13,385 nt of DNA from NCBI GenBank assembly GCA_964537285.1, contig CAZHZT010000146.1:1-13385 (forward strand), given 5' to 3'. The position numbers were made by a program, and so were the translations under genes. Within the stretch, counting starts at the first letter, position 1; each line of letters begins with the position of its first letter. This DNA is from CAZHZT01 sp964537285. GTDB taxonomy: Bacteria; Bacteroidota; Bacteroidia; Chitinophagales; Saprospiraceae. This document shows, piece by piece, positions 7,967 to 13,385 of this stretch. The notes beneath the pieces were generated by a model. It was not told where the DNA came from and did not search any database. It saw only the letters and a program-made list of their open reading frames with translations.

Positions 7967-8605
7967 ATGCTCAGAAAATACTTCCAGACGGACATCCGCA
8001 TTACCATTGCTATCTGCATATTGATAGAGTTGCTCCATTACGTTATCCTTCAAAACCTTGTTTTTTCCAGAAAGGTCATGTTCAACACCCTCGCTTCTGA
8101 GCTTACTATAGAACAGATAGAACAGGGTTTTGGAAGTAGGAAACTCCTTGAGTTGGTTGTTTTATCTGTTAGTTCCGCTAAGCATTATTTTGCCGATATT
8201 AGGCACTGCTCTTTGTTTGAATATTGGGAACTTAGTTGTGAATTATAAGTTAACGTTCAAAGATCTCTTCCGGACCGTCGCCAATGCCTTTGTTATTTTT
8301 GCTTTAGGGAGACTCGTTCTAATCCTCATCTATCAGACCAGGGAAATAAATAATTTAATCGATCTGGCTTACCTTCCCCAATTATCCCTTTATGACCTTT
8401 TTGATCGGGCCGATTTGAGATTTGGATGATCTTTCCATTGCAGATGGCCCACTTATTTCAATTGGCCTTTATTCTGTTCCTTGCTTACGGCTTGAATCTA
8501 CTAAAGAATATGGGGATAGGTCGATGGTTGCTGTTTATTCTGGCCACTTATGTAGTTGGCTTAATTTTTTGGGTGATTTTGCTAACTTTTATCGTTTATT
8601 TATAA
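7967..8605 (+). pseudogene. Five-segment membrane protein interrupted by two compensating frameshifts
   Basis: Three overlapping pieces read as one hydrophobic protein of about 212 residues. From ATG 7967, MLRKYFQTDIRITIAICILI... holds membrane segment 1 and runs to about 8127. The sense then moves to the next frame (LEVGNSLSWLFYLLVPLSII...) with segments 2 and 3, up to about 8423. It then returns to the original frame (MIFPLQMAHLFQLAFILFLA...) with segments 4 and 5, ending at TAA 8603-8605. Losing one T from TTTT (8128-8131) and gaining one T at 8421-8423 would restore a continuous frame with QGLEVG and RFWMIFPLQ at the joins. The shape recalls small polytopic proteins (YIP1-like appearance) in Bacteroidota; that is recollection, not a database result. 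It precedes the peptide and exporter genes, so a role in that locus is possible. The cause may be true decay, sequencing errors in T runs, or separate coupled genes (ATGA overlap at 8426). Confidence 0.65.
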
Positions 8606-8611
8606 TGAAAT

Positions 8612-8619
8612 TATATTTG
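8612..8619 (+). promoter_or_regulatory. Candidate -7 box for the leader-peptide gene
   Basis: TATATTTG fits TAnnTTTG exactly. Transcription would begin about ten bases downstream, leaving a leader of about 60 nt before ATG 8689. No clear -33 TTTG is present at the normal spacing; the nearest is at 8578-8581, too far upstream. The site is just past the end of the membrane-protein frame. Confidence 0.3.
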
Positions 8620-8688
8620 CGGTGTATAGGTCTATCCTATTCATTCAAACTCGACTTAATAAACGAACTTTAAAAAATATTTCTTACC

Positions 8689-8931
8689 ATGAAAAGCTTA
8701 TCTTTTGGCGAAATGGCTCAGTTACAGGGTGGTTATGCAAAATCATCAGCCAACTGTGATCAAATCGAAAATTTGTACATCCAAGCTGTTAACGCAGGTA
8801 ATTTGGTTTTTGCTTGCCACCTGGGCGCAATTTATCAAAGCCTTAATTGCGGTTTCACCGACTGTGTCGCTGGAGAAATTACTCCTGTTGAAGGTGGATT
8901 TCCTGATTTCCCTGACGGAGAAGGTTTTTAG
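8689..8931 (+). CDS. Double-glycine leader peptide, candidate exported bacteriocin-like or signalling peptide
   Basis: The product has 80 residues. Residues 1-15, MKSLSFGEMAQLQGG, match the double-glycine leader pattern of substrates of peptidase-containing ABC exporters: hydrophobic Leu, Phe, Met and Leu spaced ahead of Gly-Gly, with Glu at -8. The predicted mature part is 65 residues, from Tyr16, with cysteines at 23, 43, 54 and 59, which is enough for two disulfides or for modification. The tail is acidic and Phe/Pro-rich (FPDFPDGEGF) and follows a second Gly-Gly at 69-70. The ATG is preceded by an A-rich leader typical of the phylum. The exporter gene begins 72 bases downstream on the same strand. 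The mature sequence was not recognised, and no immunity or modification gene is evident nearby. The product could be antimicrobial, a signal, or a ribosomal peptide precursor. Confidence 0.78.
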   Translation: MKSLSFGEMAQLQGGYAKSSANCDQIENLYIQAVNAGNLVFACHLGAIYQSLNCGFTDCVAGEITPVEGGFPDFPDGEGF

Positions 8932-8940
8932 GAATTTTAT

Positions 8941-8966
8941 AAAAGAAAAAATTAATAATTTTCTTT
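8941..8966 (+). other. AT-only hairpin between peptide and exporter genes
   Basis: AAAGAAAAAATT and AATTTTCTTT pair imperfectly around an AAT loop inside the 72-base gap between the peptide stop and the exporter ATG. It has no GC core, so it is not a standard terminator. It might be a weak processing or attenuation site that gives more peptide than exporter message. Confidence 0.2.
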
Positions 8967-9003
8967 GGAAATTTCTTGTGACTTGCAATAGCTAAGCATT
9001 AAA

Positions 9004-11019
9004 ATGCGCTCTGAAAGGCTATTATTTGCTTTTATAGAACGCATCCGCGAGCTAAGTGGCACTTCCGCTGAAGGAACTACTTTGCTTGGCCTCTATCAGG
9101 CAGCCCAAGAACTTGATCTTCACGCGGAAGGTTATCAGGCCACCATAGAACAACTCCGAACACTTGAAAACCCAGCTATTCTGCATGTGGTAAAAAATAA
9201 TGCCGCTCTTCATTTCCTGGTATGCTATGTTTATGATGAAAAAAAAGATACTTTTCTGGTAAGCGATCCCGCAGAAAGAGCTTTAAAAAGCATTCCTTCC
9301 GATGAACTTGAGCAAATGTGGGAATCTCATACCCTTTTACTGGTAAAGCGAACGGATCAATTTCAAATTGCCAAAAAAGAAACCATTTGGCAGCAGTTGA
9401 AGTGGATGTACGATTTTACCAGGCCTGATTTTAACCTGTTGTTTACATCCTTGATCCTTGGAGTATTTGTATCCATACTGGGGCTGTCCATTGCAGTTTT
9501 TTCTCAGAAACTGATTGATGTTATCCTTCCTGAAAGAGATGTGTTCAGGCTTTATGTAGGGGCGGGTTTGTTGTTGTTCCTGTTGCTGTCTCGTTTGGGA
9601 ATGAGCTATATGCGCCGCTTGTTTCTGCTGCGGCAGAATAAAGACTTCAATATTCGCATTTTACAATACTTTTATCACAAGCTGCTTCGCCTGCCCAAAC
9701 CCTTTTTCGATAACCGCAAAACCGGAGATTTAGTGGCCCGGATGAATGATACGGCCCGCATTCAGCGGACCATTGCAGTCATTTTTGCTTCCGTGGCCAT
9801 CGATTTCGTCATGGTTTTGGTGAGTTTGACGGCCCTTTTGGTCTATAGTCCTCGGATTGGAGGCATTGCTCTGCTTTGGATTCCTGTGTTTATCTGGATT
9901 GTTTTCAGGTTTAAAAACAAGATTCTGGCTGCACAGCGCAAAGTCATGGCGGCGTATGCTCAGAATGAAGGCAATTATATCGATACGATCCAGGGGGTTG
10001 GCACGATAAAGGTAGATGGGAGAGAGCCTTTTTTTGATAAATGGACGGAGCAGTTTTACACGGCCCACAAAATAGCTCGGTTTGATCTGGGCATGATCGG
10101 GCTGAACTTTGGAATGACGACTCAACTCATCGGTACTTTTTTTACAGTGGGGATTATTTTATATGGTTCGGTATTAGTTATTGAAGGCTTGTTAACAATG
10201 GGAGTGGTGATGGCCGTCATCCAGCTCGTCAGCATCACTATGGGATCTGTTGCGGCTATTGCAGGTGCCTACATTGGCTTGCAAGAAGCCCGCGTTGCCC
10301 TGGACCGGATGAAAGAGTTTACGGATTTGAAAGCAGAGTTTGAAGAAGAAGAGGAGGCTGAGAAGGCGGAAGTAAAAAGTTTTGAGCGCCTCCAGGTCAA
10401 TGATCTATGTTTTCGCTTTCGGGGAAGGCCCTTGTTGTTAAAGAATGTTTCTTTTGAAGTCCGGAAAGGAGAGGTCGTTGTGATCAAAGGGGAAAGCGGC
10501 TGCGGGAAGAGTACCTTACTGCAAATTTTACAAGGTTTTTATCAAGCGGAAAGCGGCGATATGTTAGTCAACGGAAAGGGAATCGAGGTGTTTTCTATGC
10601 TTTCCTGGCGGAAATTACTGGGTGTGGTGCCTCAGCAAATAAAGCTATTCAATGCTTCTTTGGTTGATAATATCGTGCTGGATGATATGAAAACGGTAGA
10701 CATGGCAGAGATGAAAGCATTTATGAACGATTATGGCTTTGATCGGTATTTCAGCCAATTTCCGGCAGGCTACGCTACTATATTAGGCGAGTCGGGCGTG
10801 CAAATTTCCGGAGGCCAGCAACAATTGGTAGCGCTGGCGCGAGCACTATACCATAAGCCTCAACTTTTGCTGCTGGACGAACCTACTTCTGCTTTAGATA
10901 AGTATACGGAAACTTGGGTATTGCAACTTTTAGAGCGATTGAAAAAGGAAATGGGGATTGTTATTGTATCGCATAGGGAGCGGCCATTACAGGTAGCGGA
11001 TCGGGTATACTCCCTGTAA
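9004..11019 (+). CDS. Peptide ABC exporter with N-truncated, Cys-less C39-like domain
   Basis: The product has 671 residues. Residues 1-115 align with the later part of a C39 peptidase domain: IRELSGTSAEGTTLLGLYQAAQ, then His70 in HFLVCY and Asp88 in SDPA as the expected catalytic His and Asp. The initial segment of about 25-30 residues that normally carries the catalytic Cys (Q-x-D-C-G) is absent, and an in-frame TAG at 8989-8991 blocks extension. A type I exporter membrane domain spans about 143-420. The ATPase domain has Walker A GESGCGKST (496-504), Q-loop near 544, signature ISGGQQ (601-606), Walker B LLLLDEP (621-627), D-loop SALD and His657. The protein ends soon after VADRV, lacking the usual last 20 or so residues. 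It lies just after the leader-peptide gene, presumably its cargo. It may use the domain only for substrate binding, as the C39-like domain of HlyB does, or be partly decayed. Confidence 0.9.
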   Translation: MRSERLLFAFIERIRELSGTSAEGTTLLGLYQAAQELDLHAEGYQATIEQLRTLENPAILHVVKNNAALHFLVCYVYDEKKDTFLVSDPAERALKSIPSDELEQMWESHTLLLVKRTDQFQIAKKETIWQQLKWMYDFTRPDFNLLFTSLILGVFVSILGLSIAVFSQKLIDVILPERDVFRLYVGAGLLLFLLLSRLGMSYMRRLFLLRQNKDFNIRILQYFYHKLLRLPKPFFDNRKTGDLVARMNDTARIQRTIAVIFASVAIDFVMVLVSLTALLVYSPRIGGIALLWIPVFIWIVFRFKNKILAAQRKVMAAYAQNEGNYIDTIQGVGTIKVDGREPFFDKWTEQFYTAHKIARFDLGMIGLNFGMTTQLIGTFFTVGIILYGSVLVIEGLLTMGVVMAVIQLVSITMGSVAAIAGAYIGLQEARVALDRMKEFTDLKAEFEEEEEAEKAEVKSFERLQVNDLCFRFRGRPLLLKNVSFEVRKGEVVVIKGESGCGKSTLLQILQGFYQAESGDMLVNGKGIEVFSMLSWRKLLGVVPQQIKLFNASLVDNIVLDDMKTVDMAEMKAFMNDYGFDRYFSQFPAGYATILGESGVQISGGQQQLVALARALYHKPQLLLLDEPTSALDKYTETWVLQLLERLKKEMGIVIVSHRERPLQVADRVYSL

Positions 11020-11034
11020 GCGTTAAGTACACAT

Positions 11035-13056
11035 TTACCACCATTCCAAAAGCCCGTCTATTACCGTAAAAGGCCGTTCTTCGGTCGTTTCGCAATCCAG
11101 GCAATGCAAAAGAAACAAGGCATTGGTCGGGACATTATCAAATTCGAGCGCAAAGCCTTCCGATTTTACCTTTTTCAGTAATATCCATTTTTTATCCCAA
11201 TAATAAAGTTGGTATTGGCGCCCCGGGAAGATGCGATTCTTGTCTTGAGCCGGGATGAAACGAAACTTGTTAATACTTCTAGGGCTGCCCAGATCCAAGC
11301 CGACCCATGCATCGGGATTGATCTCCTCGTGAATGATGCTGTAGCCGTCTGTGCCATCAAAAGCATGCTCTGGGTTAGGAATGGTGCCGATGGGCTTGCC
11401 CTCCAGTTTATTGCCGGTTTGAGCATCGTATACTTCTAAATCTCCCAGCTTAAAGGGCTTGTCATCTTGAAGTTTAAAGCGGATGTATCTAAATTTTTGT
11501 GAAGGTGGAAAAGCAACTTCCTCCCAAAAGTCGCTGTAGGAAGCTTGATCCCGGTACCGAATGCCTGCGGTTTCGCTAATAGTCCAGGGCTCCATAGCTT
11601 CATCAATTTTGTACAGAACAGTCGGATGTTCAAATGCAGGATGGTGTGCGCCCTGAAGCTCGGCATCATTAAGGGAAACTGCATAGGTCCACTTGGTGAT
11701 TAGTCTTGAATTGGGGGACTTCCGCTTCATGCGAATGGATTGGGTAGCATCCAGGCTGGGTGCTAAAATGCGAACATCCGCATCAAAGGTAAACGTTCGG
11801 GCATCGCTTGCAATGATATAGGCTCCATCCTGAAAGTAAACCGGCAGATAAGTGATGGCTACGCCCATATTTTCAAAGGTAGCGGTGCCGTCTTTCCGGA
11901 TTACAGCGCCTGAGAGTGCCTGCCAGCGGCTGTTGTTATATACACTTAGATATACCACTTTCCGGCTGGGATCCAGATTAGACACCGTAATGCTGCCAAC
12001 CGGGGAGTAAAGATGGGTGACATCCTGGTATCGGAGGTCGTAGGCAAATCTCGGAATATCGCTTTGGGTAATACCTAATCCTTTCGCTGCCTGGGCGAAA
12101 CTATTTTCTTGCTTGAACAGTACTTTACGGTAAACTTTACCTCTACGGCCTTCATGATCCAGAATGCTTTTGGCATAAGTATCCGGATGGCCCTCAGCTC
12201 CCATAAAAGGTACCGAAGTCGAATCGTTCAGGATCAAAGCATTCCAGGAATGTCCGTTATCACCAGCACACCATAGGGGCACGTATTCAATGGATACGGG
12301 TATGCCTAGGGATCGGCCTACATAGGTAGCCAGGTTGCACATATCCTGGCAATTGCCTCTCTGCCCCAGAAAGAGATTGCTTGGGCTGGCTCTGCCGGGG
12401 TAATCATCCATGTGGCTGCTGAATTTGAACCAGTCTGCCAGTTCGGAATTAAAGGCGGTCGTAGCGCGCGGCAAATCGAGGGTATGAAAAGAATCGCGCA
12501 GCATATTGTAATAACGATCATGGAGCTTTTTTCGCCAAAGCTCCGGATATTCCTGATAGTTTTTGTAAGGTAAAATGAAATTACAAAATACCTCAAAGGA
12601 GATGTTTTCGTGCCAAGGAGCATTCTGCCAGGTTTTTACGGCTTCGTCGATATGCTCGATGAGGAAAGAAGCTTTCAGGCTGAAGAGTTCATTTTGTACG
12701 TCAAGTGCGTTGTAATCCATCTTTCCAATTTGGGAGCGTATGGAATCTTTTACTTTTTTGACCCCTTCAACATTCAGATCAGCAATTTGCTGAAAAATTT
12801 GGTCATATGCTTCCAGCCAGCCGCCAGAAAAATGATATTGGCTTTCAAGGTTGGCTATTAATACCTTAGCCGCTTTTAGCTTAAGGCTGTCTTCAGGTTT
12901 TTGACTGTAATGGCTAAGTACTTGCTCAAGCTCGGGGCGATTATGTGCGGCGCGAGCTAAATTGATCTCTAGCGCATCTTGCTCAAAATCAGGGCGATTG
13001 CTACAAGCACTTAGTAATGCCAGTATCAATACGGTCAATAAAACATAGTTTCTCAT
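11035..13056 (-). CDS. Transglutaminase-like and discoidin-domain lipoprotein
   Basis: From ATG 13056 the product has 673 residues. MRNYVLLTVLILALLSAC is a lipoprotein signal with lipobox LSAC, so Cys18 is the predicted lipid-bearing residue. Starts at 13083 or 13080 are also possible: AGGTGA just upstream suits 13080 and gives 9 extra N-terminal residues (10 from 13083). Numbered from 13083, an N-terminal helical region (about 35-200, ELEQVLSHY, LKAAKVLIANLE) precedes a transglutaminase-like core with Cys245 (RGNCQDMC), His278 (GHSW) and Asp287 as the probable triad. A beta-rich stretch follows, then a C-terminal discoidin (F5/8 type C)-like domain at about 540-640 with AFDGTDGYS, WVGLDLG and FIPAQDKNRIFPG. 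The architecture matches a lipoprotein family I know from Bacteroidota, of unclear substrate. It probably acts at the cell envelope on peptide or glycan-linked substrates. It converges on the exporter gene with a 15-bp gap. Confidence 0.9.
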   Translation of the reverse strand: MRNYVLLTVLILALLSACSNRPDFEQDALEINLARAAHNRPELEQVLSHYSQKPEDSLKLKAAKVLIANLESQYHFSGGWLEAYDQIFQQIADLNVEGVKKVKDSIRSQIGKMDYNALDVQNELFSLKASFLIEHIDEAVKTWQNAPWHENISFEVFCNFILPYKNYQEYPELWRKKLHDRYYNMLRDSFHTLDLPRATTAFNSELADWFKFSSHMDDYPGRASPSNLFLGQRGNCQDMCNLATYVGRSLGIPVSIEYVPLWCAGDNGHSWNALILNDSTSVPFMGAEGHPDTYAKSILDHEGRRGKVYRKVLFKQENSFAQAAKGLGITQSDIPRFAYDLRYQDVTHLYSPVGSITVSNLDPSRKVVYLSVYNNSRWQALSGAVIRKDGTATFENMGVAITYLPVYFQDGAYIIASDARTFTFDADVRILAPSLDATQSIRMKRKSPNSRLITKWTYAVSLNDAELQGAHHPAFEHPTVLYKIDEAMEPWTISETAGIRYRDQASYSDFWEEVAFPPSQKFRYIRFKLQDDKPFKLGDLEVYDAQTGNKLEGKPIGTIPNPEHAFDGTDGYSIIHEEINPDAWVGLDLGSPRSINKFRFIPAQDKNRIFPGRQYQLYYWDKKWILLKKVKSEGFALEFDNVPTNALFLLHCLDCETTEERPFTVIDGLLEWW

Positions 13057-13092
13057 GAAATTATACTTAAGATTTACCATCATGTCACCTGA

Positions 13093-13299
13093 TTAATAAC
13101 CAATCTCTTTATACAAGGAATCTTTCAGGTTTTGGCGCTCCTTGGCTGAAAGTGTTTTAAGTCGTGGAATAATTTGTTCGTATTTATCCAACCATTTCCC
13201 GGAAAAATGATAATTTGCCTCCATGTTAGCAATAAGGAGTTTAGCAGCTTCTAAGCGGAGGCTGCCAGAAGCGAAATTAATATTAATTCCGTGAACTAC
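13093..13299 (-). pseudogene. Truncated paralogue of the adjacent transglutaminase-like lipoprotein
   Basis: An open minus-strand stretch of 68 codons ends at TAA (13093-13095). From SLRLEAAKLLIANMEANYHF through KDSLYKEIGY it aligns without gaps to residues 66-120 of the neighbouring lipoprotein (SLKLKAAKVLIANLESQYHF ... KDSIRSQIG), with about 27 of 56 positions identical by eye. It has no signal peptide, lipobox, catalytic core or discoidin domain. The frame is blocked upstream by a TAA inside the palindrome at 13287-13316. The only Met is internal (13224) and would give 43 residues. Its stop lies nine bases before the first possible start of the intact gene. The best reading is a remnant of a tandem duplication cut at both ends. 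Translation of the 43-residue form cannot be excluded. Confidence 0.75.
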
Positions 13300-13316
13300 T
13301 TAAGTAGTTCACGGAA
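13275..13316. repeat. Two overlapping perfect palindromes
   Basis: TTCCGTGAACTACTT at 13287-13301 is followed by its exact inverse complement to 13316, a 30-bp perfect palindrome with no loop. It overlaps by two bases a 14-bp perfect palindrome, AATTAATATTAATT, at 13275-13288. Their centres are 20 bp apart, about two helical turns. Neither has a T tract in either direction, so a terminator is unlikely. A protein-binding operator, a recombination footprint or the junction of a deletion are options. Confidence 0.7.
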
Positions 13317-13385
13317 ATAGAATATATAAGTAATCTTTGCCCTCTGTAGAAGCATTTTTTGCTTGGAGATCGACACTTTTTTGGG
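13309..13385 (-). CDS. Possible 3' end of a minus-strand gene (partial)
   Basis: Reading in from the window edge, one minus-strand frame stays open for 24 codons and ends at TGA 13309-13311 within the palindrome. It gives KSVDLQAKNASTEGKDYLYILFP, which has a protein-like composition. A second frame is also open here and ends at TAG, so the choice is uncertain. No family can be named. If real, this would be the gene upstream of the paralogue remnant. Confidence 0.25.
   Translation of the reverse strand, partial: QKSVDLQAKNASTEGKDYLYILFP

Noticed and set aside
8422..8673. 83-codon frame MDDLSIADGPLISIG...
   Set aside because: The alternative frame starting at 8426 gives a far more coherent membrane sequence (MIFPLQMAHLFQLAFILF...) that continues the preceding segments.
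8705..8995. 96-codon frame overlapping the leader-peptide gene
   Set aside because: It overlaps almost all of the double-glycine peptide gene in another frame, and its translation shows no leader, domain or C39 Cys motif that could complete the exporter.
11020..11034. Terminator between the two convergent genes
   Set aside because: The gap is only 15 bp and shows no hairpin or T tract.

Overview
The window looks like a chromosome segment from a Bacteroidota bacterium, most likely of the Saprospiria/Lewinella-Haliscomenobacter type. This is an inference from four things: a type IX secretion (T9SS) C-terminal sorting domain, long arrays of hyalin-repeat (HYR)-like modules combined with cohesin-, dockerin- and SprB-like modules, a lipoprotein of a transglutaminase-plus-discoidin family familiar from Bacteroidota, and TAnnTTTG-type -7 promoter boxes with A-rich rather than strong Shine-Dalgarno leaders. 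No rRNA, tRNA, CRISPR array, insertion sequence or transposase was seen.

Layout. Bases 1-84 hold the last 27 codons of an unidentified plus-strand gene. It is followed by an elaborate nested inverted repeat (94-303) ending in a T tract. Bases 304-881 are essentially non-coding, with short repeats and a candidate promoter. Bases 882-7862 encode a 2,326-residue secreted surface protein: signal peptide, cohesin-like module, 19 tandem four-cysteine HYR-like repeats, SprB-like module, second cohesin-like module, dockerin-like module, third cohesin-like module and T9SS sorting domain. A perfect 31-bp hairpin (7865-7929) closes that gene.

Bases 7967-11019 look like a small peptide-secretion locus. 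It holds a five-segment membrane protein that is readable only by switching frame twice (7967-8605), an 80-residue double-glycine-leader peptide with four cysteines in its mature part (8689-8931), and an ABC exporter whose N-terminal C39-type peptidase domain keeps the His and Asp but has lost the segment with the catalytic Cys (9004-11019). If the locus works, the peptide would be exported by the transporter, but leader removal needs another protease or does not occur. Together with the broken membrane gene, this suggests either a decaying locus or a divergent export system.

On the minus strand, converging on the exporter with only a 15-bp gap, is an intact transglutaminase-like/discoidin lipoprotein (11035-13056, or from 13080/13083). 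Directly upstream of it lies a both-ends-truncated paralogue fragment (13093-13299), bounded by two overlapping perfect palindromes (13275-13316). The last bases may hold the 3' end of another minus-strand gene.

The most interesting items are the peptide/Cys-less exporter pair, the compensating frameshifts in the membrane gene, the paired and complementary cysteine losses in the HYR array, the coexistence of cohesin-like and dockerin-like modules in one polypeptide, and the large nested hairpins.
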